From: CAIMUS01 sp963708455
Lineage (GTDB): Bacteria; Pseudomonadota; Gammaproteobacteria; Competibacterales; Competibacteraceae
DNA length: 64,000 bases
Assembly (NCBI GenBank): GCA_963708455.1
Contig: CAVPSQ010000004.1
Coordinates: 744,001 to 808,000 of the forward strand
Reading direction: 5' to 3'
Under the pieces are notes generated by a model that did no database searches, had not been told where the DNA came from, and saw only the letters and a program-made list of their open reading frames with translations. The stretch's first letter is position 1. Each line of letters begins with the position of its first letter. The translations under genes were made by a program, and so were the position numbers. This document shows positions 35,965-43,884 of this stretch, piece by piece.

Positions 35965-36216
35965 ATGGGTATTCTATCGTGGATCATATTCGGTTTAATT
36001 GCAGGCGCACTGGCGAAGCTGGTCATGCCCGGCAACGATCCGGGTGGGTTCATCATCACCATTCTGCTCGGCATCGCCGGCGCGATTATCGGCGGCTTTA
36101 TCGGCACCGCGCTCGGGTTCGGCGATGTCACCGGCTTTAATTTCGGCAGCTTTTTCATTGCCATCCTGGGGGCAATTATTCTGTTACTTCTCTACCGGTT
36201 TTTAAAAAGGACCTGA
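35965..36216 (+). CDS. GlsB/YeaQ/YmgE-family small membrane stress protein
   Basis: An 83-residue protein with three hydrophobic glycine-rich helices: MGILSWIIFGLIAGALAK, then PGGFIITILLGIAGAIIGGF, and a last helix FFIAILGAIILLLLYRFL. This is the transglycosylase-associated (YeaQ) family, linked to general stress in other bacteria. AAGGAGG seven bases before ATG gives a strong ribosome-binding site. A good intrinsic terminator follows. Confidence 0.88.
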   Translation: MGILSWIIFGLIAGALAKLVMPGNDPGGFIITILLGIAGAIIGGFIGTALGFGDVTGFNFGSFFIAILGAIILLLLYRFLKRT

Positions 36217-36266
36217 GGCGGGTTTTCGCACCGCTTTTTCCTGAACCGGCTTGGTACTGGGAAATG

Positions 36267-36300
36267 GCTCGGGGCGATATGAATCGCCCCGAGCGTTTAT
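36267..36300 (+). terminator. Intrinsic terminator of the GlsB-like gene
   Basis: GCTCGGGGCGAT (36267-36278) and ATCGCCCCGAGC (36283-36294) form a perfect 12-bp stem with a 4-base loop, followed by GTTTATT. It is a clear rho-independent terminator. Confidence 0.75.
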
Positions 36301-36335
36301 TGTCCAGCTTGAAGTTAGGTGATTTCCAGCAAAGA

Positions 36336-36420
36336 CTATACCGGAAAGTCGGGTGTGGGTGGGTAGTATTCCCCTCCTTGGCCAAGGAGGGGAAATTCCA
36401 CAACCGGTATAGGAGCGCTA
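36336..36420. repeat. Solo copy of the CCCCTCCTT palindrome repeat
   Basis: The palindrome CCCCTCCTTG...CAAGGAGGGG (36371-36392) is followed by the same 28-base tail seen at 325-354, ending in ATAGGAGCGCTATA. CTATACCGG (36336-36344) and CCGGTATAG (36404-36412) form short inverted ends. It lacks the CACCCCGGCG arm of other copies. Confidence 0.6.
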
Positions 36421-36496
36421 TATAACATGATGCCCGAGGCTGACAGAACCGAACTCAGGGGCGGGTGTTTTCGTACCCGTCCGCTGCAGCAAGGGG

Positions 36497-37150
36497 TCAG
36501 ATTGCGTACCAGAGCACCGCAAAGAAATGACAGGTGGTGCCCGCCAGCACGAACAGATGCCAGACGAAGTGGCTGAAGCGCACCTGTTCAGCCGCGAAGA
36601 ACGCCACGCCCGCGGTGTACGCAAGTCCCCCCGCCGCGAGCCACAGCAGGCCCGGCAGGGGCACGCGCAGCCACAGGGGTCTAACCGCGATCAGGATGAG
36701 CCACCCCATGCCGAGGTAGAGGCAGGTGGAGAGCACGGGATATCGTATGCCTCCCACGGCTTTCAGGACTATCCCGAGTACCGCCAGGCTCCATACGAGG
36801 CCGAAGAGCGTCCAGCCCCACGCCCCCCGGAGCACGCCGAGCGTGAATGGAGTGTACGTACCGGCGATCAGAAGGAAGATTGCGTCGTGGTCGAGCACCC
36901 GCAACACCCGCTTCACCTTGTTCCGCGGCAAGGCGTGATAGAGCGTGGATGACAGATACAACAGGACCATCGTTGCCGTAAAGACGCTCGCGCCCACGAT
37001 GGCCGCTGTACCACCATGCTGGGTGGCAGTCACGATGAGAACAGGGGCGGCGATAAGCGCTGCCACGAGACCGACGCCGTGACTGATGCTGTTGGCGATC
37101 TCCTCTCCGGGCGATTGCGGGCGTTCACGGGTTGTGAGCACTTTGTCCAC
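36497..37150 (-). CDS. Hemolysin III / TrhA-family membrane protein
   Basis: A 217-residue protein with seven hydrophobic helices, of the PAQR-like hemolysin III (YqfA/TrhA) family. The conserved EEIANSISHGVGLVAAL, YLSSTLYHALP, LDHDAIFLLIAGTYTPF and FSHFVWHLFVLAGTTCHF carry the Ser, His and Asp residues that bind a metal in this superfamily. The start is GTG with GAGGTGA upstream. In E. coli TrhA affects membrane energetics. It is not a proven toxin. Confidence 0.85.
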   Translation of the reverse strand: MDKVLTTRERPQSPGEEIANSISHGVGLVAALIAAPVLIVTATQHGGTAAIVGASVFTATMVLLYLSSTLYHALPRNKVKRVLRVLDHDAIFLLIAGTYTPFTLGVLRGAWGWTLFGLVWSLAVLGIVLKAVGGIRYPVLSTCLYLGMGWLILIAVRPLWLRVPLPGLLWLAAGGLAYTAGVAFFAAEQVRFSHFVWHLFVLAGTTCHFFAVLWYAI

Positions 37151-37412
37151 GACTTCACCTCTTACGCGGACTTACCGTACATTCCTGCCGCCGGACCGTC
37201 GGGAAGCCGGCGCCTGCCCCAGCAGACGATCGGATTCGTGCTTTACCACCCATAGCATTCGCAGACGGTCGCTTCCAGTCCCTGGCGATCGAGGATGGTA
37301 ACTTGCCAATGTCATATTTCGATGCTGCTGGTGTCAATATCGATTTTAAGTCGAGGACAGTGGGTATGGGTAAAAAAGTGAGGGTCACGCCTGGGGGCTG
37401 CCGCGGCAAGCG

Positions 37413-37998
37413 GTGGAGAATCTTGGGGAACGGCTGCAGAGATGCTGGGAACGATTTCGGGGGTGCTTCAAGACCCGGACACGGGATAGCAGCGGGTATG
37501 CCTATTATTACCTGAGTGGTCAGTTACGGATGAAGACGGCACGGCACTTTGCGGGGATTGGCCGGGAGACGGGCGTGAGTGAGCAGAACCTGCAGCATTT
37601 CATGACGTGCTCGCCGTGGTCGGGGGCGGCGGTATGTCGGGCGGTCCCGGAGGAATTGACAGGCACGGTGGGCCGGAGCGCGGAGGGGTGCTGGTCGTAG
37701 ATGAGAGCGCGGATGAGAAGGCGGGAGAGGGCAGTGTCGGCGCGGGTCGGCCGTACAACGGGCGCTTGGGCAAGGTGGAGATGAACTAGGTGGCGGTGCT
37801 GCTGAGCTACGTTAACCTCACGGTACCCCCAGGGCTGTGGAGCTGGATTGAGGGGGAGTTGTTCCTGCCGAAGGCCTGGTTTGAAGCTGATCAGGCGGCG
37901 TGGCGACAGCGCCTGGGGCTTGCCAAGGAGTTGACCTGTGCCACCCAGGTGGAACTGGCCTGGAAGCTGATCCAGCGGGCGCGGGACCCAGACAGGGA
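37413..37998 (+). pseudogene. IS701-like transposase, N-terminal and middle part, decayed
   Basis: The first frame gives MKTARHFAGIGRETGVSEQN (N-terminal domain). Near 37682 a frameshift leads into GVLVVDESADEKAG (first catalytic Asp region) and NGRLGKVEMN; a TAG at 37787 replaces the expected codon, and after it the same frame resumes with VAVLLSYVNLTVPPGLWSW. Homology ends near 37998, so the C-terminal third is missing. At 41500-41824 a C-terminal piece of a similar transposase occurs. Dead element. Confidence 0.75.
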
Positions 37999-38048
37999 CG
38001 TTGCTAATATCAGTTCTCTTTTCAGTAGGTTCATCATTCTTGGTCTCC

Positions 38049-38624
38049 TCAATACGGATTTTCAAGGTTGGGTTGTGAATCGTCGGATGATTGGACGGTC
38101 AACGCCGATCGTTTATGGAAAAACAACTCAAATAATTTACCTTGGCCCATCAATCCCCCCACTTCTCTGAAGGCAAAGTACGGAATAAAAACGACGAACA
38201 TAAACAGACATCTGGCCAGTATTTCATGCCAGTCCTTACTGAGCGTTTCATGAAAGGTTTCAGCGGCTGCTTTATGATGCAGCCAGCCTTCAATCACCCG
38301 TTCGATGACACTAAAACAAATGACCAACAGACTGAATATCAGTGCTGAATATACCGTTGTATAGATCAATGGCTTGTCCATAAACTTCCTTTTCTCCAGC
38401 CGCCAGAGGTGCCCGATCAAGATAATCTTGGACAAAATTAATGCCTCAATAATGGCATAGCCGTAGTCCAGATAATTGATGCCATAATCGGCAAGAATGG
38501 CTCTTTTATAATTCACCATGAAGCCTAAACACAGCGAGAGATAGAGAAAAATCATCAAAAATTGTTTGCTTTCATCAACCAGCCTATTTCTCAATGAAGA
38601 CTGGGAGTCGCGCTTGCTATTCAT
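38049..38624 (-). CDS. Predicted membrane protein of unknown function
   Basis: A 191-residue protein with about four hydrophobic helices (QFLMIFLYLSLCLGFMVNY, YAIIEALILSKIILIGHLW, LIYTTVYSALIFSLLVICF, ILARCLFMFVVFIPYFAF). GGGAG eight bases before ATG 38624 supports the start. GC is much lower than in the neighbours (about 42 percent by eye), a sign of acquired DNA. It lies between transposase debris and a broken transporter. I do not recognise the family. Confidence 0.6.
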   Translation of the reverse strand: MNSKRDSQSSLRNRLVDESKQFLMIFLYLSLCLGFMVNYKRAILADYGINYLDYGYAIIEALILSKIILIGHLWRLEKRKFMDKPLIYTTVYSALIFSLLVICFSVIERVIEGWLHHKAAAETFHETLSKDWHEILARCLFMFVVFIPYFAFREVGGLMGQGKLFELFFHKRSALTVQSSDDSQPNLENPY

Positions 38625-38769
38625 GAGGTCGCTCCCGCTGCCAGAGGTTATTGAGGGCATGGTGTCCCAGGGAAGAGTGATGACCAGGAAGCCGCTCGCC
38701 AGAGCGGCCTCCGGTTGCGGCCAGGAAGGCAACGAGCCTCTCGCTAATTGTCTCCGCCAGGTTCGTCGT

Positions 38770-39863
38770 CAGCGGCTCACCGCGATGGCGGACCGCCAGC
38801 ACGGTGACTTGGTAACGCGAGCGGAATTCGAGTTCGCTCAGGGCCTTGCCGATCAACTTCGATTCCGGCGCCAGCATGATTTCGGCGGCGCCGACTTCCT
38901 GTAAGGCTTCGTGGCGCTGTCGCTCGTCCAGTTGGGGCAACTCTATCAGCTGCTGCGTCTCGATCAATGGCGGCGCCTGTTCTTCGCCGACGACGACGAA
39001 GATGGCGTCGTCGGCCTCGAATACCGTCTCCGGCAATGCCGGCAGGAAACTTGGTTTTGCCCTTCGGATGTTTCTCGACACCGACGGGAACGACGCCGAA
39101 ACGGTCGTACAGCGGTCGCAGCTCCGCCACCGAGCGATGGATCGGCGAGCCGGCGGGAACACGCAACCGCTGCCAACGCGAGGCGAGACCATAAGAACCA
39201 ATGAGATCGTAGGCACTCGGTGCGTGGGTCTTGGCATCCTCAGCCGTCAGTTGTTTGCTCAGCAGGCCGCGTCCCATCAGCATGATGGCGATACCGGCGG
39301 CGAGCACGGCGAGGCCGAACGGGGTCCAACTGAAGAAGCCGAGCGGGGCGAGGCCGTGTGCGTGCAGGATATTTTCGATGATCATGTTAGGTGTGGAGGC
39401 GATCAGCGTCATCATGCCGCTGGTCGTCGCCGCCACGGCCAGCGGCATGAGCATGCGCTTGCGGTTCAAACCCGTCTTGTTGGTAATCGCCAGAACCACC
39501 GGGATGAACATCGCCACGATTGCCGAAGAACTCATAAACGCGCCGATCCCGCCCGCCAGCAACATGATCAGCGCGATCAACCGCGTCTCGTTACCGCCGC
39601 CCGCCTTCAACACGGCCTCGCCCAAGCGGTGCGCCACCCCGGTATTCACCAGGGCTTCGCCGACGATGAAGATGGCGGCAATCAGGATCACCACCGGGTC
39701 GCCAAAGCCCGCCAGCGATTCCTGTGGCGTGAGGACACGGCTCAACATCAAGGCCAGCACGACGAGGATCGCCACAATATCGGCGCGGGGGCGTCCCCAG
39801 GCAAACAAGACGATGGCGCCGGCCAGGATGCCAAAGGAAATCGGTATGCCAAAGGAAATCGGG
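38770..39863 (-). pseudogene. SLC13-type permease, frameshifted and truncated
   Basis: The frame opens with ILAGAIVLFAWGRPRADIVA and continues through five or six membrane helices (FMSSSAIVAMFIPVVLAI, TSGMMTLIASTPNMIIENIL). Near 39045 homology shifts frame into PALPETVFEADDAIFVVVGE, a first TrkA-C domain, then a second one (VGAAEIMLAPESKLIGKALSELE). The C-terminal membrane half of the family is absent, and the N-terminal start codon is lost at a REP-like repeat. It is non-functional as read; intact members are about 600 residues and import sulfate or organic acids. Confidence 0.7.
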
Positions 39864-39920
39864 GACAGACCACCTTTTTCATTTCCGTTCGCCTGAAAAC
39901 GTGGTCCGTCCCCTATTTCC
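39855..39920. repeat. Inverted pair of REP-like GTGGTCYGTCCCC repeats
   Basis: GAAATCGGGGACAGACCAC (39855-39873) and GTGGTCCGTCCCCTATTTC (39901-39919) are inverted copies with two mismatches. A third copy, GTGGTCTGTCCCCTATTTC, is at 40300-40318. They flank the RAYT remnant, as REP sequences normally flank their own RAYT gene. Confidence 0.65.
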
Positions 39921-39970
39921 AGTTCTGAAGGGTAAAGGGGCCAGGCTCGAGTGGTTTCAGGGGCTGAACG

Positions 39971-40288
39971 TTACAACGGCAATTCTGTCTGGCCCGCCTC
40001 CTGCGCTGCCGCTTCGTCTGGCTGCTTTTTCGGCCTTCCGCGCGGCTTCGGGTTGCTGCGCTGGCCGGTCATGGCTTTGATCCTCGCGAAGCAACGGTGG
40101 TTGCCGAGCGGCGGGTTCTGGTTGAGCGTAAGCCGGATGTCGCTGATGGTTTCGGCGTCGAGTGGCTCTCGGAAAAGGTCTTGGTAGGCTGTTTGCCTTG
40201 CCTGTGCATCCTTGCCAAGCGCGAGGTACAGCGGATGCGGTGTCAGGTAACGGTTGCCTTCCCCAAGAGCGATGTGAGATACCGATGA
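39971..40288 (-). pseudogene. REP-associated tyrosine transposase (RAYT/IS200-like) C-terminal remnant
   Basis: The frame carries LTPHPLYLALGKDAQARQTAY followed by QDLFREPLDAETISDIRLTL and NPKPRGRPKK, the C-terminal pattern of RAYT (Y1, TnpA_REP) proteins. The N-terminal HUH catalytic part is missing, so only a fragment of about 105 residues survives. RAYTs copy REP elements by single-strand transposition. It has been inserted into, or fused with, the MalT-like gene fragment upstream. Confidence 0.65.
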
Positions 40289-40332
40289 AACTAGAAACCG
40301 TGGTCTGTCCCCTATTTCTCCCGGCGGCACCC

Positions 40333-40886
40333 GCTCGGGTGATGAGGATGCGTGCCTTGGTCAGCGACGGCTGTTCCAGCCAGAGGAGTGGACAATCCGG
40401 CACCGGTACAGTGAACGCGTCCGCCCAGCGACCGGCCTGTTCCACATTCCCTTGCAACAGCAACAACCGGGCGCGTAGCGAGCGGGTCGCGTCTTCCTCG
40501 TTGCCCATCCGTTCCAGGTCGAACTGACCGAGCATCTCGACCATCCGCCACGCTTCGGCGCCCGCACCGAGGGCTTGATGCACCAGCGCCAAGCCGATCA
40601 TGCCCTCGCGCGCGGCTCCTGCCTGGATGACGGTGAGATCGCTGTCGTGTTCGTCCAGCGACAGCCAGGTGGCCGGCAGTGGCGGCCGGCAGTCGCCGCT
40701 CACGGCATCGAGCCACGAACTGATCAGGGTGGTTTTGCCAAAGCCGGCCGGAGCCGACACCAGAGTCAGGTTGCGATCCAGCCCGCGATTGAGTTGTTTC
40801 AGCAGATATGGACGGCTCACCAGATCGTGCGTGACCGGCGGGCGGTGCAGCTTGGTGCGCAGCAGGGTGATTGTAACGTCCGCCAT
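40333..40886 (-). pseudogene. MalT/LuxR-type ATP-dependent regulator, N-terminal remnant
   Basis: LLRTKLHRPPVTHDLVSRPYL leads to Walker A APAGFGKTTLISSWL and WLSLDEHDSDL, the start of MalT-like STAND regulators. An internal deletion then joins it to a helical-repeat stretch (GLALVHQALGAGAEAWRMVE, RLLLLQGNVEQAGRWADAF), and it ends where the RAYT remnant begins. No LuxR helix-turn-helix is present. Intact members are about 900 residues. Not functional. Confidence 0.65.
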
Positions 40887-40895
40887 GTGAGTGAA

Positions 40896-41002
40896 GTTGG
40901 ACGCTTGTCCACCTTTTCAGGCGTCGTCATCATGGGAGTGGCTTGTGGTTAGTGGCTTGTGGCTAGGTTGAACGCTTGTCCACCTTTTCAGGCGTCGTCA
41001 TC
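40896..41002. repeat. 36-bp direct duplication flanking a GTGGYTW heptamer array
   Basis: Copies 40896-40931 and 40967-41002 differ at one base. Between them are four heptamers, GTGGCTT, GTGGTTA, GTGGCTT and GTGGCTA (40938-40965). The second copy covers the 3' end of the truncated vapC gene. This is the same organisation as at 22078-22180. Confidence 0.8.
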
Positions 41003-41233
41003 CACCTTCCGTTCTGTCGGGTCTTCAATGGCGACCTGAAAATGCTTGGGCAACTCATCGAGTTCCTCGATGGTGTCGATGGTCGCCCCCACCTCCGCAT
41101 AGATCACCGGATTGATCACCAGCACGCCAGCACCTGCGCAGCGCGCCAGACAATCCCTGGAGCCAGGACCGAATTGGGCATCAGCCCCAATCACATCCAG
41201 GAGGACGTGGGTGTCGACCAGATAGGTGTTCAT
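40988..41233 (-). pseudogene. VapC-like PIN toxin, C-terminally truncated
   Basis: An 81-residue frame that starts MNTYLVDTHVLLDVIGAD, a PIN domain with the first catalytic Asp, and reaches VINPVIYAEVGATIDTIEEL with the second acidic residue. It then ends in sequence of the 36-bp repeat. Normal VapC is about 130 residues, so the last acidic residues are missing and RNase activity is unlikely. The start overlaps the vapB stop (ATGA). Confidence 0.7.
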
Positions 41234-41445
41234 TCCCGCAGCAGGGACATGAGTTCATCGGTACTGCGGTCGAACCGCTTCCGTCCATATAAAGACTCGA
41301 TCGCCGCCGCCCTGGCGGTGGGACTGGCCACCAGTCGCAGGCCGGTCTCGTCCGGCACGAATTGGATCTCGGTATTAGGCAGCAGGCCGTAGCGCTCCCG
41401 CAGTTCTTGAGGGATGGTGACTTGGCCGCGTTCGCTGATGCGCAT
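41230..41445 (-). CDS. VapB/AbrB-type antitoxin
   Basis: A 71-residue protein with a SpoVT-AbrB DNA-binding domain: MRISERGQVTIPQELRERYG and ETGLRLVAS. The C-terminal tail (RKRFDRSTDELMSLLRE) is the usual toxin-binding arm. GGGAG upstream of ATG 41445. It overlaps the truncated VapC gene and should be an orphan antitoxin if the toxin is dead. Confidence 0.75.
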   Translation of the reverse strand: MRISERGQVTIPQELRERYGLLPNTEIQFVPDETGLRLVASPTARAAAIESLYGRKRFDRSTDELMSLLRE

Positions 41446-41499
41446 CGTCGTACTCCCAAGAAATATGAATAAGGATGCAGATTACAAGAATAACCCGGT

Positions 41500-41824
41500 T
41501 GCCGCTACTCGAGTTCGGATGGATGAACTGCAGGCCCAGCAGTACCGTGCCTGGGAACATCATCTGGCGTTGACCGTGTTGGCTTCCTGGTTGGTCGCCC
41601 AAACCCAATACGAGTGGGCACAGGCCTATCCACGTGACCCCGAGTTGCTCGCCCGTTGGAAGACCGATGTCTTGCCCGCCTTGTCCGTGGCCAACTTCCG
41701 GGAACTGCTCCGAGCCGTGATGCCCTTGAAGCGCTTGAGTGTGACGGCAGCGACTGACCTGGTGATTGAGCATTTAATCAATCGGACCCGATCCCGCCAG
41801 AGCCGGCTGAAAAACAGCGCCTGA
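41500..41824 (+). pseudogene. IS701-like transposase, C-terminal remnant
   Basis: The frame encodes DELQAQQYRAWEHHLALTVL, then VLPALSVANFRELLRAVMPL and VIEHLINRTRSRQSRLK, the C-terminal end of IS701-type transposases. TGACTTTGGC at 41862-41871 resembles the terminal repeat TGACTTTGGCCAT of the IS at 60647, consistent with an IS end. It may be the partner of the N-terminal piece at 37413-37998, but the middle is missing. Confidence 0.65.
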
Positions 41825-41871
41825 TCAAAGAGGCCGCCTACGGTGCGACCTGATTGAAATGTGACTTTGGC

Positions 41872-42015
41872 AAGATAGAGTATGGACCAACACCCTCCGG
41901 CCTTTTGGAGTCTCTCCACCACCGAGCTGCTGCAGCGACTGCAAACGACACCGGCAGGATTGACCGGCACTGAAGCCAGACAGCGGCTCGCGCGCTATGG
42001 CGCCAATCGCCTGCA
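41872..42015 (+). pseudogene. Fragment of the 5' end of a Mg2+ P-type ATPase gene (copy B)
   Basis: From ATAGAGTATGG the DNA closely follows the first approximately 130 bases of the ATPase gene at 58121 (by eye close to 88 percent identical): ATG 41882 gives MDQHPPAFWSLSTTELLQRL and EARQRLARYGANRL, then diverges. It differs enough to be a paralogue piece, not a recent copy. Confidence 0.7.
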
Positions 42016-42200
42016 CGCTGTAAGTTCGATGATCCTATTATTCTCGGGTCTGCGGGCTTTTTTCCAGGCCTGAATAATAATGGGGCTATGAACGGAGGTG
42101 GGGGAGGCTGCTGCGCATGGTGGCGGACACGCTGCGCGAGTCCGCCCTGCGCAAGCTCTGGAATATAGGCTTAATCTGTTAAAATTTCTGCGCTTATCCA

Positions 42201-42462
42201 CTAGAGCGCTGACCGGTTTGAACTACGTGGCCAATCAAGCAGCCGGAAACAGCCTGGGAGCGCCGGCGTCCCCGCCGGCTCCGACAGGGACGCAGCGACG
42301 GCCGGGTTTACCTGGAGCGGACGGGTGATCCAGTCCATGCCCTGGCCGGCGAGGACGCCGGCGCTCCCAGGAAGCCCAATCCCGGTCTCGCTAAGAGGCC
42401 GGCAACGAGCTTCAGCCTTATTCTGGCTTACGACTTGCCGTACCAACCGGTCAGCGCTCTAA
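42201..42462. mobile_element. MITE-like inverted-repeat element, copy 2 (about 262 bp)
   Basis: Opposite orientation to the copy at 6369-6627. It begins with CTAGAGCGCTGACCGGTTTG (42201-42220) and ends with ACCAACCGGTCAGCGCTCTA (42442-42461). Internal AACTACGTGGCCAATCAAGC and the GGCAAGTCGTAAGCC-type segment match copy 1. It lies about 70 bases before the brxA start, so it may supply, split or insulate the BREX promoter. The DNA from 42016 to 42200 holds no gene. Confidence 0.7.
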
Positions 42463-42534
42463 TTCCAGGCCCAGACAGGGCCGTGGCCAATCGGCGCTAA
42501 CGTGGAACTCATCGATGCACGTATCCCTGCCGTC

Positions 42535-43335
42535 ATGACGGCTGCCTTCCCGCCTATCCCGCCCGCCAGCGAACGGTTCGGCTTCTCGGTGAAACAGACC
42601 GGTGGTCATATGGCCCGGTCGATGATGTTGACCGAGATCACCCTCCTTACCGGCTTGCTCCCGGTGGAGGCCACGCTTGGGGATTACCGGCAGGCCATTC
42701 TTAAGAAAAACAGCCTGGGCAAACTAACCTATTCCAGTCGGGACAAGAGCTTGGTGCACCTCAGAGAATTGTACTCGCTCGATCCGGCCCGCACCCTGTT
42801 CCGGCTGTTACGACGCCTGGCAGCGGAAGACGCCGCCAGCCTGCCGCTGCTGGCCATGATCTGCGCCTTCTGCCGGGACCCTCAACTGCGGCACAGCTTC
42901 ACGCTGATCGATGCACTCGAGCCGGGAGAACTCCTCCCCCGCCAGCGCATGGAGGAGCACCTGGAAGCCGGTTTTCCAGGCCGGTTCAGCCCACTGATGA
43001 AAGCGTCGCTGGCGCGGAACGTGAACACCACCTGGACCGCCGCCGGCCATCTCACGGGCCGCACCCCCAAGGTGCGCGCGCTTCCGACCCCGAACCGGGT
43101 CGCCACTACTTATGCCCTGCTGGCCGGCTATCTGCTGGGATTACGGGGCGAGATCCTGCTGCGGTCCGGCTTTGCCCGCCTGGTCACGACCGACCCGGCC
43201 CAGGTGACGGCGCATCTGGCCGCCGCCTCGGCGCGCGGCTGGCTGCGGTTTCGCCAGGCCGGCGGAGTGACAGAGATCGATTTCGCGCCGCTGCTGACAG
43301 CCGATGAACAGGAACACTGCCATGGCCCGTCTTGA
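42535..43335 (+). CDS. brxA: BREX protein BrxA (DUF1819)
   Basis: A 266-residue protein. FGFSVKQTGGHMARSMMLTEITLL then DKSLVHLRELYSLDPART fit BrxA (DUF1819), an all-helical NusB-like protein of type 1 BREX loci. The start is uncertain: ATG 42535 or GTG 42502, neither with a good ribosome-binding site. Its 3' end overlaps brxB by 14 bases. In known systems BrxA is needed for defence but its biochemical role is unclear. It is the first gene of the cassette, just after the MITE copy 2. Confidence 0.82.
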   Translation: MTAAFPPIPPASERFGFSVKQTGGHMARSMMLTEITLLTGLLPVEATLGDYRQAILKKNSLGKLTYSSRDKSLVHLRELYSLDPARTLFRLLRRLAAEDAASLPLLAMICAFCRDPQLRHSFTLIDALEPGELLPRQRMEEHLEAGFPGRFSPLMKASLARNVNTTWTAAGHLTGRTPKVRALPTPNRVATTYALLAGYLLGLRGEILLRSGFARLVTTDPAQVTAHLAAASARGWLRFRQAGGVTEIDFAPLLTADEQEHCHGPS

Positions 43336-43882
43336 TCAGTTGCTCGCCAGCTACCGCCGCTACGTGGCGCTGCCACGGCAGCCCCACCTTCCGCTCGACC
43401 AGCGCATCTGGTTCCTGGTCTATCCGCCCGAAGACGAGCGCCGGCTGACCAGTCGGCTCGCCGAGTTCGAGCTGGCCACGCGGGACGCCGGTCTGATGTG
43501 GCGGCGTCTCGATCTGACCGGGGCGTTCGCCGACTGGCTGGATACCTTCGACGAAGACGAGAAAGCGGCCTGCCTGGCCGATCCCGATATTGTCGAGGAC
43601 TACGCCCGGCCCGGTTTCCGTGATTTCCTGTGCGCGCGGCTCCAGGCCGGCCTGGCACGGATGCCGGAAGCCGAGGCTGGGCGAACCGTGTTCGCCCTGA
43701 CCGGCTTGATGGAGTTGTACGACTTCATCCCTGTTGCCGAGGTGCTGGAGGCCCTTGATGGCTCTTTTCCGGGCGTGCTGCTGGTTTTCTTTGCGGGCGA
43801 GCGCGAAGGCAACACCTACCGTTTTCTGGGCGCCCGCACCGGTTGGAATTACCTCGCCATTCCGATTCTTGCCGAATCCTAA
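43322..43882 (+). CDS. brxB: BREX protein BrxB (DUF1788)
   Basis: A 186-residue protein matching DUF1788. PLDQRIWFLVYPPEDERRLTSR, then FALTGLMELYDFIPVAEVLEAL and GVLLVFFAGEREGNTYRFLG are typical. Start ATG 43322 lies inside the end of brxA. The gap to brxC is two bases. BrxB is thought to help assemble BREX factors; its activity is unknown. Confidence 0.85.
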   Translation: MARLDQLLASYRRYVALPRQPHLPLDQRIWFLVYPPEDERRLTSRLAEFELATRDAGLMWRRLDLTGAFADWLDTFDEDEKAACLADPDIVEDYARPGFRDFLCARLQAGLARMPEAEAGRTVFALTGLMELYDFIPVAEVLEALDGSFPGVLLVFFAGEREGNTYRFLGARTGWNYLAIPILAES

Positions 43883-43884
43883 CC

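Noticed and set aside
39957..40886. 309-residue frame as one intact regulator
   Set aside because: The first part is MalT-like, but the last 120 residues are an out-of-frame reading of the RAYT remnant; it is a chance fusion.
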